NCBI GenBank assembly: GCA_009599575.1
Contig: VWND01000015.1
Coordinates: forward strand, 62,001-126,000
DNA length: 64,000 nt
From: Blumeriella jaapii
Lineage: Eukaryota > Ascomycota > Leotiomycetes > Helotiales > Drepanopezizaceae
Reading direction: 5' to 3'
A program made the position numbers and the translations under genes. A model generated the notes under the pieces. It searched no databases. It worked only from the letters and a program-made list of their open reading frames with translations, and had not been told where the DNA came from. Shown piece after piece: positions 25,064 through 35,621 of the stretch. Each line of letters begins with the position of its first letter. Within the stretch, counting starts at the first letter, position 1.

Positions 25064-28019
25064 ATGAATGATGCCTACGTCCATAGCAATGGCGCTGGCT
25101 TCAACCATCCACAGCACCCCAACTCCGCCAGCATGCCATCCGCCCTCATGACGCCCGATCACTCCTCCGCCGCCGCCGCCGCCGCCGCCGCCGCCGATTT
25201 CCAGAATCAGCAGCAGCTCCAGCAGCGCATGCGTAACCATCCCCAATACCAGACGAATCCCGTCATCCCATCCAAGAGGGCGCGGGAGGATCAGACACCT
25301 GCGTATGCCGGTTTCTCTCAGGGCAATGCCCATCTGCAGAATGGCTCGGCGAATGCCAGTCCGTCGCCCATCATGGCCAACCAGCTACGTCCGGGCGGCG
25401 TGCCACAACGAGTGTCGACGGCCTCGCCGCATCCCTTCTCCCAGGCCTCCCCCTCCCAATCGGAGCACGGGAGCCGGACCGACACACCACAGAACAGCAA
25501 CCAGTACGTCCAGAACCCGGAATTTCCCCCAGCCTTCAACCAGAATTTCACGCCGCCCCCGGGGCGAGCCTCCGCGCCCCCTCAGAGCGGGACCCCCCAG
25601 ATGCAGCAGCCGCAGATGTTCCAGCAGCAGCAGCAGCAGCCCGGACAGCCACCGCTGCCGGGCCAGCCACGCCCCCCGCAGAATCAATTGGAACAGTCCA
25701 AGATGCTCTACCAGATGCAGTTGCAGCAGCAGATGCAACAGCAGCGGAACATGCTGGCTCGGCAAGGGAATCTGCCCCCCGGGGCAAATCCCATGGCCAA
25801 AGGGCCGATGCCGATGCCCAACGGGCAGATGGTCGGACGACCCCAGCAGCCGCCTAACCCTCCTCGCGGGGGCCCCAATCCGGAAAGCTTCATGAAGAGC
25901 CTCGTGCAGTTCATGCAGCAGAAACAGCTCCCGCTGGACATGAACCCACACGTGGGCGATCGCCAAATCGCCCTGCTACCCTTGTACATGGCGGTGGTCA
26001 AGTTCGGCGGGTACAAGAAGGTGACGCAGGCCAACGGGTGGAACCAGGTTGCGCAGGCGTTGCAGTTTCATCCCATTCAATACCCGAATGCCCACGCGCA
26101 GCTGAAGAGTCACTATGAGCGAAACCTGGCTCTCTTCGAAGAAGCATGGCAGACGATCAGCAGCGCCAGAGAGCCGCGATGATGCAGCAGAATGTGGCCA
26201 TGGCCGGGGCTCCGCAGATGCTCCGATGAAGCAAATGAACCCACAAGCCATGCAACAATCGCCAAACTTTCTACAGCAACAGCACAACCTCCAGCAGCAG
26301 CAGCAGCAGCAGCAGCATGGGATCTCGTCGCTTGGGAAGCAGATGCCGCCTATGCATCATTCTCAGCAACCCTCGGTCAACGGCTTTTCGACGCCGCAGC
26401 CATCTCAGGGGCCTCCTCATCCTATGGCCCAGCAAAATCACGCGCGAAACAGCATCTCCCGAAGCATTAACGCAACACCACCGCAGAATGGGCCGTCGTT
26501 TGCGATACCCTCTCCCATGTCTGCATCTAAGCCGATCAACATGTTTGCCTCGCAGACCGATCTGTCAGCCCAGGTGCCCCACACGCCCATTGAACTGCCC
26601 GAGAAATTGGAAGTGAGGAAACGCGTTCTGGACACTTACGGTGGTTACGAACTGGTGTCGTTGGCTAAGCTCGGTCACGATCTACAAGCGCTACGACCCG
26701 ATGTCCCTAGCGTGGAAGAGCTTGGTGTGCTAGGAACGATTGACCTCCATGCTTTAACCATGAGTCTCCAGTCGGGGATCCATAGTGAAATGCGGCTGGC
26801 TTTGGACACTCTCACAAGTTTATCGATGTCCGCTGCGCGGCTAGACATGCGTCAATGCGAGGATCTCGTCGAGGTTATGATAGACTGTGCTGAGGAGCAG
26901 GTGGAAATGTTGGCCGAGAATGCGGCTGAGGTCTCGGATGTGATGTTGATCAGCTCTTATGAGGATGTGGCCCGGGCGTGTCGTTTTGACCAACAAAATC
27001 TGAGAGAGCTGCCTCCCTTTGGCTCTCCCGAGTACGAGCTCGATCGGTCAGTGGATCGCTTAATATGTCTAACGACCATCCTCCGAAATCTTTCCTTCGA
27101 AGAAGCCAACCATCTCATGCTCGCTGACGAACTCGTCATCAAATTCCTGTGTGTTGTCATTCGGTACTTGGGCACTCGGAACATGCTCCTGCGAACCAAC
27201 CATAACACCATCGATTTTATGAAGGATGTCATCACTTTATTGTCGAACCTAGCCCAGTCGATCGAGCTACCCGGACGGGAGCAGGCCTTGTGTCTCATGC
27301 ATTTCTTGCTCGCCTTTGCCCCGTGTCCACCTCCGAACGCATCCGATTCGACTGTATCGTTCTCGTCATACGATCCTGCCATTCACCCATACCTCCCGTG
27401 CGCCTTGGATACCCTCGCGAAACTCCTGGCCCGGGACGAGCCCAATAGGTCACACTACAAGACGATATTTGCTTCCGACGTCGCATCGTTACCGCCTTAT
27501 GACCTGCTGACCAGAACTTTCGGTCTTGCCATCTCGGCTTTACCCGACGAGAAGTTGGAAATGAGACGAGGCATCGGCTTGATCCCACTCATAGAGATGC
27601 GGAAACCTTTGCTGATGCAAGGAATGCTGGCTGCGGAGATCCTATCCAATTTGGCGCCTGGATACGACGCCGGTGTTGCAAGATCCTGGATGGCATCTGA
27701 TGACGGATTTGCGCAAAAACTGTCCAGGCTCATCGTGGCTGCTATATGTGCCGAGTCGCCACCGCCACCGCAACATCAGAGGCCGGGAACGTTCCCAAGG
27801 GGCGTGGAAGACGAGGCTCTGTTGAACATTGCCATGGGTGGCGTCGCAGTGCTACGGCGCCTGGCAGAGAAATCTAGAGATCCGGACGACCCAACTTCCG
27901 ACATACCCCTCTCTTGCCTACCATCGAAGGACGACATGTTACGTGCGCTACGAATGACCTCGCCTCGGCTGCAAGGAGTCCTCAAACAGCTGTGTGCATA
28001 CCCTGGGCTGTGCACATAG
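25064..28019 (+). CDS. swi1: Swi1-like ARID subunit of SWI/SNF (frame broken twice)
   Basis: DNA-binding subunit of the SWI/SNF chromatin remodeller, nuclear. Residues 1-260 are disordered: a poly-Ala run near 35-43 and Gln/Pro-rich tracts. The ARID domain spans about 270-365 (FMKSLVQFMQQKQLPLDMNP, LLPLYMAVVKFGGYKKV, WNQVAQALQF and HYERNLALFEEAW). A short Gln-rich linker follows, then a long C-terminal helical domain from about 520 (LPEKLEVRKRVLDTYGGYEL to the end). Right after FEEAW the frame moves by one base (near 26148), and again near 26222, with no GT donor available between them, so no normal intron explains it. One missing base at each place (GGG to GG; CCC to CC) gives a continuous 985-residue protein. 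No intron is needed. Seen: domains and frame breaks. Inferred: sequencing error. Confidence 0.88.
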
Positions 28020-28501
28020 CTGCATCGATTGTTTCTCTCATTCACACTGTACCACCTTTCTATAGAAGCATTCCATGACCTTAACAGCGAGCGGAGTAGG
28101 CGTTACAAAGTGGGTCTGTTCATCAGCATGGTTCATTGCCTAACTACGAGAGTGTTTTCTGGTTTTTTTCTTTGGTTGGATTGACAAATTCGTGGGCGGG
28201 TTTGTGGTTGTACGATTCTATCTATGGCTTGGGCCTCTTCTGGCTAGGAGACAGGAAACCGAAAGAGACACCGTGGTTGTACATATAGCAGCTTCTGTCT
28301 GCGAGACACGAATGCAGTGTGAACTGCCTGAGAGCAAGATCAGGGGATCGGGACCATATAATGCTATAACGTTACAATACATCGTTGCCCCTATGAGTAG
28401 TTGCTCAGTGGCTCGCTCCTCTACGAGTCCTTCTCCCAAACGAGTAGGTACCTGTTATACATTCTCATCACATCCAGCACACTCTCTGACTCTCTAAGTT
28501 C
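28020..28501. other. Convergent 3' spacer, SWI1 / mL49
   Basis: 482 bp between two convergent stop codons. It holds 3' UTRs and no coding signal is visible. Confidence 0.6.
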
Positions 28502-29088
28502 TCATGCGACCACCGCCGGATTGTTCTCGAAGAACTGCTGGATCTGCGGCTTCATGTGTCCCTTTTCTCTTCCATCAGCTAGATCCCACACTCTCTCTCT
28601 CTCTTTCTCTCTCTGTCTCTCTCTGTCTCTCTCATATACCACCTTTCCCGCCCCATCCACCCGAGAAGCTAGATACGTACGCACCTTGACAATGATCTGC
28701 TTCGTCAACTGGTTGATCACCACATCCTTCCCGTCCATGCCCAGCGCCTCCTGCAGGTCCTTCCGCAGCTCGCTCACGTCGCCCTCGATGCGCTTCACGC
28801 GCGTCAGCTTCTTGTTGCCGCCGCGCTTCGCCAGGTTGTAGATGGGGTACTTTTTCGAGGGTGTGAGCGTTATCCGGTACGGTCTCGCAGCCGGGGTAGT
28901 AGAGGAGGAGGAGAGGAGGAGGAGGAAGGTTGTGGTGGTGCGGCGGGTAGGACGATGGATGCCGGTGTGGTGGTCGTGGTCGTGGTCGTGCTTGTGGAGC
29001 TGGGACGGGCGCCCAGGTATCTATGGATTGTGGATGCGCGTGGAAGGGCCATCGGGCGCAGGAACGTGAGGGGCAGCGAGGAGACCAT
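28502..29088 (-). CDS. img2: Mitochondrial large-subunit ribosomal protein mL49 (Img2)
   Basis: Protein of the mitochondrial 54S/39S ribosomal subunit. Exon 1 is 29088-28685 and exon 2 is 28561-28502, separated by a 123 bp CT/GA-rich intron (GTGCGT...AAAAG) that also happens to be open in frame. Removing it restores the family pattern IIVKGHMKP. The N-terminus (MVSSLPLTFLRPMALPRAST) is a plausible mitochondrial targeting peptide, followed by Thr/Ser/Pro-rich sequence. The conserved core is YRITLTPSKKYPIYNLAKRG then KLTRVKRIEGDVSELRKDL and GKDVVINQLTKQI. The presequence and core are in different frames. One base is missing within the CCT/TCC-rich stretch (about 28885-28930). With it the protein has 154 residues. 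It shares a short promoter with the eIF3e gene. Confidence 0.88.
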
Positions 29089-29326
29089 TTTGCGGTTGGG
29101 TTGGGTGTGTCGAGGTAGTTGTTGACTCCAGATTCCCGAATGCCCGTATGGAGAGCAAAATAAGCCGCTCGGCTCGTAAACGCGCTAGCGCGTGGAGACT
29201 TTTTGGCGGGTTCGGCTCGCACACACGAATTGTACATCAGGTAGTGTAGGATGTAAACCCCCACCAAACAACAACGACGACGACCAGCCACCACACCTCG
29301 AACATCTCGCCCCAGCTTCGCACATC
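29089..29326. promoter_or_regulatory. Shared divergent promoter, mL49 / eIF3e
   Basis: 238 bp separate the two start codons. It contains a short stretch GCGCTAGCGCG near 29183. Both transcripts must start here. The role is inferred from position. Confidence 0.55.
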
Positions 29327-30702
29327 ATGGCGGACGACAACGCGCGCAAGTCTCCCGAGGAGATCGCCAAGGAGAACGACCTGCTGCCCATGTTGATCAA
29401 GCACCTGGACCGCCATCTGATCTTCCCGCTGCTGCAGTTCCTGGGCGACAGCGACGATGAGGAGATCGCGGCCGCGGCCACGAAGGTCAAGTACGGCCTG
29501 CTGGAGAAGACCAACATGACGGACTACGTGGCGCAGCTGTACATGGAGATGGAGGGTCTGGACGAGCCGCCGAAGGAGTTCGCGGCCAAGAGGCAGGAGG
29601 TGCTGAATCGGCTCGAGAAGTACGGGGAGGAGAGCGAGAAGATTACGGATCTGCTGGGTCGGGAAGATGTGGTCACGGGCCTGAGGAGTGACAAGGTTGC
29701 CAACTTGGAGTTCTTGAAGAAGGATCACGGTGTATGTCCATCCGGCTTGCGGGAAGAAGAGGAATGCTGATGCAGATCAATCCACAGGTCACCATCGACA
29801 TGATCAACGTCCTGTACGACTTTGGCAACTTCCAATACAGCTGCGGCAACTACAACGCGGCTAGCGAGCTCCTCTACCAGTTCCGCGTCCTGTCCACCGA
29901 CGAGGCTAAGGTCTCGGCGGCTACCTGGGGCAAGCTTGCTTGCGAGATCCTCGCTGGGAACTGGGAGGCCGTTCTGGAGGAGGTGACCAAGGTCAAGGAG
30001 TCGATCGACACCAAGCTCTTCAGCAACCCGCTCGCGCAGCTCACCCACCGTACCTGGTTGATCCACTGGTCGCTGTTCCCCTTCTTCAACTACGAGGCCG
30101 GTCGCGACGTGATCTGCGAGATGTTCTTCTCGGCGCCCTTCATCAACACCATTCAGACGGCGTGCCCCTGGATCCTCCGATACCTGACGGCGGCCGTCAT
30201 CACAAACCGCAACCGCACGCGCAACACGGGCCAGTACCAGAAGCAGCTCAAGGACATCATCCGCATCGTTAAGCAGGAGAACTACGAGTACAACGATCCG
30301 GTTACGGACTTCATCAAGGCGCTCTACATCGACTTCGATTTCGAAGAGGCGCAGAAGAAGCTCTCCGAGGCCGAGGCCGTCCTGCAATCCGACTTCTTCC
30401 TCTCCAACACGGCCGAGGGCTTCGTCGAGGCCGCCCGCCACCTCATCTCTGAGAGCTACTGCAAGATCCATCAGCGCATCGACATCAAGGACTTGAGCGC
30501 CCGACTGGGCCTCAACCAGGACGAGGGCGAGAAGTGGATCGTGAACCTGATCCGGGACACGCGCGTCGACGCCAAGATCGACTACAAGGAGGGCACGGTC
30601 GTCATGAACCACCCGCCTAGCAGCGTGTACCAGCAGGTTATCGAGCGGACCAAGGGCGGTTTCTTCCGAACCCAGGTTCTGAGTGCTGCGGTGGCGAAGT
30701 GA
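29327..30702 (+). CDS. int6: Translation initiation factor eIF3 subunit e (Int6)
   Basis: Subunit of the eIF3 complex that supports recruitment of mRNA and tRNA to the 40S ribosome. Exons 29327-29731 and 29788-30702 are joined in phase 0 (56 bp intron, GTATGT...CACAG), giving 439 residues, the usual size. The N-terminal eIF3e domain ([20 protein letters not shown]) precedes helical repeats ([15 protein letters not shown] and [13 protein letters not shown]). The C-terminal PCI domain, about residues 240-400, ends with [20 protein letters not shown]. The codon use is strongly GC3-biased, as expected of a highly expressed gene. No breaks. Confidence 0.96.
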
Positions 30703-31284
30703 GCGCGTTCCTCCTCGGTGCAGTGCAGGGCAAGGAACAGGGAATCAGGAAAGAAAATCCGGGGAATTGGGGAGGGGGAGGGGGAGGGGGAGGGGGAGAG
30801 GAAGGCTTGAGTACGGATAGAGAGGCAACGTATGACGTGTGCATGTGTGTGTGTGTGTGTGTGTGTGATCTTTTCAAAGCAAAGTCGGCATGGCTGGCTG
30901 GCGTTTTCTGGGCTGGGCTGGGCTGGGCTGGGATTGATGGGGGGCTAGTCGCTGGCTAGAGTCGAAATTCTTTTTTATACAGTACCTTGAAAAAAAAAAG
31001 ACCGAGCAAGTCGGACTAATGAGCCAAGCGAGAATAAAAGCGATTGATTGAATGGATGAGTGGATGAGTGAATGAGTGAATGGGGCTTTTCTGGTTGCGA
31101 TGTCTCTGTGGGAGCTGTCGATGGAATCGGGCTGGACTAGGTTGTGGTAGAGGAGAGGAGAGGAAAGGAGATCGGGTTGGACTAAATTGTGGTAGAGGAG
31201 AGGAGAGGAGAGGAGAGGAGGTCAACGATGTGTGTGTATGGGTGTCTGAGAGAAGGGATCGCGTTTAAGAACCAGATTACTTTT
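30703..31284. other. Intergenic with simple repeats
   Basis: Contains (GGGGGA)n at 30770-30797, (TG)n at 30843-30868, (GGGCT)n at 30909-30930 and a roughly 50 bp duplication of a GAGGA-rich segment (31125-31175 and 31175-31220). No gene. Confidence 0.65.
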
Positions 31285-31574
31285 GCGCGTTTTTTTCTTC
31301 TTTTTCCTAAACTTCAGTTCTGTGTTCCAAAATGAATAAAAGGAAAAAAAAGTGAACAATAGGGAAAGAATAGTAAAAAGCCAATTTCCCAAAAATAATC
31401 GCGAATAGGAAAAATCGTGAATAGGAAAAATGGCAAAAACTCGGCCGGAACCCATCAGGTCCCTTGCTTACAAACCTAATTGAATCGGTTTATGCTAATC
31501 AACAATTTACCCTCACCCCAATTAGGCTACTCGGTAGTTGATGCCAGTAAACAAAACATCTCGTTACATAACCC

Positions 31575-31756
31575 CTACGGAAAAAAAGTTCGTTCCTGCC
31601 ATTTCGTTGCAAGCCACATGGGCATCGTCGGAAACGAGGCTGCCGATAAGCTCGCCACTTTCGGTAGCAGCCAATCTTGGGACTCAGGAATGCTTTCGGA
31701 ACCTACGATTAGCGGATTCAAAACATACTACCGCCATATGCGCGATGGCGCCTGAG
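31575..31756 (+). pseudogene. RNase H domain remnant of a retroelement
   Basis: A short frame reads CHFVASHMGIVGNEAADKLA, matching the signature of the RNase H domain found at the end of many fungal non-LTR (Tad/I-like) polyproteins (pattern: H-x-G-I-x-GNE-xAD-xLA). The frame stops at 31755, and no reverse transcriptase is left nearby, so this is a fragment. Confidence 0.6.
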
Positions 31757-33660
31757 CGCTGTGATGGGCGAGCAACCGCGGCCTTTGATTTTTATAAGAA
31801 ACTACAAAAAACAGTAGCTGAAATACAAGATCGTCGACCTTTCAAAGCTTCGCTTATCCCATTTTCCTTTGCACCGATTACTTGCGTGATGTTTGATTTA
31901 TAAAGTATTGCTAGTACTACTAACTAGCAGGCAGATAAGCAATGTATGCACATTCATATGTGTTGGTTGACTTGTAGTCAGTAGCACTAACTGTAGGGCA
32001 GTCGGCTAAGCATCCCTGGTCATGTGACTAAGACACTGCACTGGATTACCCCTAGCAACATAAAGATCTCCCTTGGTATTACAGCGAGTTTAAATACGCA
32101 AACGCGAATCATACATGCTGGTGCGGCAAACGCAAAACACGTTTACATCTCGTATCATATCATGTAAAAGCAGGCACAAAAACCACACTGACACGGCCAC
32201 ATGTCGATGGGTGAAAGAGTCTAGGGAACAACCTGGAAAGGAACAAAACACCACTCAATGAATGGGAGCAGCTATAAGCTGGGAAAGTCGTTGTTGTAGT
32301 ATCTAAGGGGGTGGTCTGCTCTTACACTATACCGTGAAAGGTAGTCCGATGCAAGAGTCCACAGCTAGAGTCTGGCTAGAGACACTAAGTTCTAAAGGTC
32401 CAAAACAGAAACACCTCCGTTTCACAGTAAGAAATTCCGAAGACGTTTCCGATACTGGCCGAAAAGGCCTAACTACCTTTTATTTTCGGATTCCGAAGTT
32501 TTCACATACATCCGAAGTCTCAGCTCGAATGACTTCGCCAAACTGCTGTCCGCTATCGAGTTTTGCTTATCGTACTGCCCCAAGTAGCCTTCGGAGCAGC
32601 GTAGTGCCGTTCCAGAAGATTGAATTTGAATTTTGTGTTAACATTTATATCCGAGTTTGTTTTGCTTAATTCGAGGTTTTGATTTAAACACGAAGTTCGT
32701 GTCTGCTTGATTTTATTATTTCGGTCTGCCCGCAATGCTTACTTGAACGGTCGTCACGATCTTACGACTTCTGGCTCGAACAGCATTGACTCTTTTTCTG
32801 TAAAATTGAGAATCATTTTACAAAATTTGTAAAAAGCAATACGGCTTTTTTTTTACAAAAAAACTTGAGTAACGGATAATTGTTACATATTCCCTTTACA
32901 TAACTGCTTTGTCGAAGATCTTATGTATGTAAAGATCCCAGCTTAGCACGTTTCCAATGGTTTACAGAAGGCTTGAAGTTGCGCAGTTCCATTGCATTCT
33001 TCAGACATTAAACAATATTTGAGACACAAAATAAAAAAAGGCTTATATCTGTGGAGGAGTGATCACGATCGAATGTATTGGTGGAAACACAATGTATTGA
33101 AGTCAAGAATCAATTGAAGTCTGCTCTTTGCAACTATAGAAGCAACGAGCATTACATAAACGCGATAAAAGCTGAAAGGGCATACTAGACACTAAATATA
33201 AAATCGTAGGTCTGAATCTAATATAATGATCATCGATCTCTGATAATCATAATCAAAGCGCATTCTAAATACAAAGCCATAGCGACCATAATGTAAGGAG
33301 CGCCAAGTGACTGATGTTGTGCGACGTTATTAATATTGCCATCATCATCGTTACAAGATCCCATTTGGGCCTATTGGCCATATCACTCCGCGTTCACACG
33401 CGTTTGATAGACTACACATTCGTGGCGAATGCCGTATACTCAATCTCTGAGTCTCACCTATCGAGCTTTACGCTCATACTTTCACTGACGGACCATCGCA
33501 AAAGGCGGTGAAAGAAGTAGCTGACAGCAGCAGTGGCTGTAACATCACGAATTGCTTTCGGAGTCGTACTTCGTATATAATTCCTTAGCTTAGCACGTCT
33601 CCGTACCCCATGGGAGGTATTAGGAAGGCAGCCTATCGGCTGCACTCCGCTAGACGCAAA

Positions 33661-33690
33661 TCAATACTACTACTACTACTACTACTACTA
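33661..33690. repeat. (TAC)n microsatellite
   Basis: Nine ACT/TAC units just upstream of the second island unit. Confidence 0.9.
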
Positions 33691-33799
33691 ATACAAGACC
33701 CCGACAGAAAAAAACGTTCGTTCAGAAAGAGGAGGGAGGATCTTGCGCATTCTTTTTTCTTGTTTTTCTCTTTTTCGCTAAGCTCCATTTCTATGTTAA

Positions 33800-34080
33800 A
33801 AAATAGAAGAAAAGAAGAAAGAAAGAAGAAGAGAAAGAAAGAAGAGAGAAGAGAAGAGAAGAAGAAGAGAGAAGAAGAAGAGAAGAGAAGAAGAAGAAGA
33901 AGAGAAGAGAAGAAGAAGAGAGAGAAGAAGAGAGAGAAGAAGAGAAGAAGAGAAGAAGAGAAGAAAGAGAAGAAGAGAAGAAGAGAAGAAGAGAAGAAGA
34001 AGAGAAGAGAAGAAGAGAAGAAGAAAAGAAGAGAAGAAAAGAAAGAAAAAGAAGGAGAAGAGGAAGAAAAGCAAGAAAAG
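33800..34080. repeat. Polypurine expansion (GAAGAGAAG)n
   Basis: About 280 bases of nearly pure A/G on the plus strand, made of GAAGAGAAG-like units, sit inside one copy of the roughly 330 bp unit. The Lys/Glu and Ser/Phe/Leu frames it creates on both strands are not taken as genes. Confidence 0.9.
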
Positions 34081-34640
34081 TAAATCATAATAGTAAAAAG
34101 CAAAGTTTGAAAACCTCAAATTGGGAATAAGCAAAATGGCAAAAACTCGGCCGGAACCCATCAGGTCCCTTGCTTACAAACCTAATTGAATCGGTTTATA
34201 CTAATCAACAATTTTTACCCTCACCCCAATTAGGCTACTCGGTAGTTGATGCCAGTACAGAAAACATCTCGTTACATGACCCCGACAGAGAAATGTTTAT
34301 TCAGGAAAACAAGAAAGGATTTGGCGCATTTTTACTCTCTTTCGCTACAATCCATTTCGGTGCTAACAAAAAGAGGAAAAAGAAAGTGAAATAGGAAAAG
34401 CTATAAATAAAACAGTAAAAAAAAGCAGCTTATGAAAACCTTAAATTGGGAATAAGCAAAATGGCAAAACTCGGCCGGAACCCATCAGGTCCCTTGCTTA
34501 CAAACCTAATTGAATCGGTTTATGCTAATCAACAATTTACCCTCACCCCAATTAGGCTAATCGGTAGTTGATGCCAGTAAACAAAACATCTCGTTACATA
34601 ACCCCGACAGAAAATTATTCATTCAAAGAAAAAAACTGTG

Positions 34641-35621
34641 CGAAATGGTGCGTGCACGCATACAGAATGTACTATACTGTACGGTACCACAGTACGTACG
34701 TACAGTACGTGTCTCGAAGTCCTCCTCCCCATGCTAATAAACTCGCGCGTTTCTTTTCCAACGGCATCCAACTCAGCAGCGTCGATCACCGCACCCTATT
34801 CCCCCCCACAGAGAGGGTCTACGGGCTGGAAGCACCTCCCTGGATCAAGCGTCTTCGGCTTCTGCTCGGAGCGAAGAAGCTCCATCTTCCTCCAGCTTTC
34901 CGGTGTTCCCTACGGCCGATTTCCCCTGTGCGTTCACGACCGCAGGCTCGCAGCCTCCTGCGCGATCTCACGCGATCCAGAGGAGGTGGATGTGTATAAC
35001 AACGCGCTCTCTATGACCCAACCTAATAACTCCCTGGCTATGTACCAGGTATCCCCTCTTTTCCCCAAATCCCACTGCTCAAATCCCCCCCTCCCCGCCC
35101 GCCTCCCAACCAATTCTTGGACTTCTGTCACCGCACCTAATGACTTGGTGTCTCCTATGTCCGTGCTTTTAGAACGCGAAAGCAGCGACCTATGCATATG
35201 GCCTGGGATGTGGGACTCGTCGAGTTGAGCAGGGCGAACTCGATTCCGCGTGAGAAAGCTGAAGGAGCTAGCGGTGTGTTCCTCGCCTGTCGTCCCCCGG
35301 TCTCGATTTCAGCGACGCTTGGCAAATCCCGTACGGTCCAACTGGTGGCGCCGTGGTGCCAGGAGGCGAGGGTCGTGATGTCACCTTGGCTCGGCTGTGC
35401 TTAGGATCACTTGAGAGGGCACTGATTTGAGACATTTAGTACAGGATTGGTTGTTGTATTTAAAGTATGCTGGTAGGTAGGTAGCTACTTAGCTTCCGCT
35501 CAATACTCGCGCCCTCCGTAACTAGTATCCCGACACTTAGATATCAGATCAAGATGAACCGCTCTCACGCTAATGACACAAGTCTCGCAATATATACACA
35601 AGCCATGATAATGACTCTTCC
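34641..35621. other. Spacer between repeat island and permease, one weak gene candidate
   Basis: Starts with GTACAGTAC-type DNA (34668-34705). The middle could contain a two-exon gene, listed separately. The rest, 35230-35621, shows nothing coding and holds the permease 3' UTR. Confidence 0.5.
34731..35246 (+). CDS. Weak candidate: two-exon hypothetical protein
   Basis: A frame from 34731 stays open to a good donor (CAG|GTATCC at 35048/35049). A plausible branch sequence CACCTAATGAC and acceptor CTTTTAG (35173) lead in phase to a second segment starting NAKAATYAYGLGCG and ending about 25 codons later. The protein would be about 130 residues. No family is recognised. The splice signals are decent, but the composition is ordinary, and the position next to a transposon island makes a relic equally likely. 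The start is arbitrary. Confidence 0.25.

Larger units (their letters stand above)
31285..34640. mobile_element. AT-rich transposon-derived repeat island
   Basis: Four related copies of a roughly 330 bp unit frame an AT-rich, gene-free core (31760-33640). Copies: 31285-31590, 33697-34128 (expanded by a purine repeat), 34129-34457 and 34458-34640 (truncated). The shared 150 bp core, from AATGGCAAAAACTCGGCCGG to ATCTCGTTACAT, is almost identical in three copies (31427-31575, 34133-34290 and 34458-34611). Next to the first copy is a reverse-transcriptase-element RNase H fragment. No full element, terminal inverted repeats or LTR pair was found. Base composition differs clearly from the flanking genes. 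A nested or decayed non-LTR element is the best guess. Confidence 0.6.

Noticed and set aside
29725..30612. 295-codon antisense frame over eIF3e
   Set aside because: Shadow of the GC3-rich eIF3e codons; composition is Leu/Val/Glu/Asp-biased with no family match.
33610..34103. Lys/Glu-rich (plus) and Ser/Phe/Leu-rich (minus) frames of about 155 codons
   Set aside because: Both are translations of the polypurine repeat and have no non-repetitive protein part.
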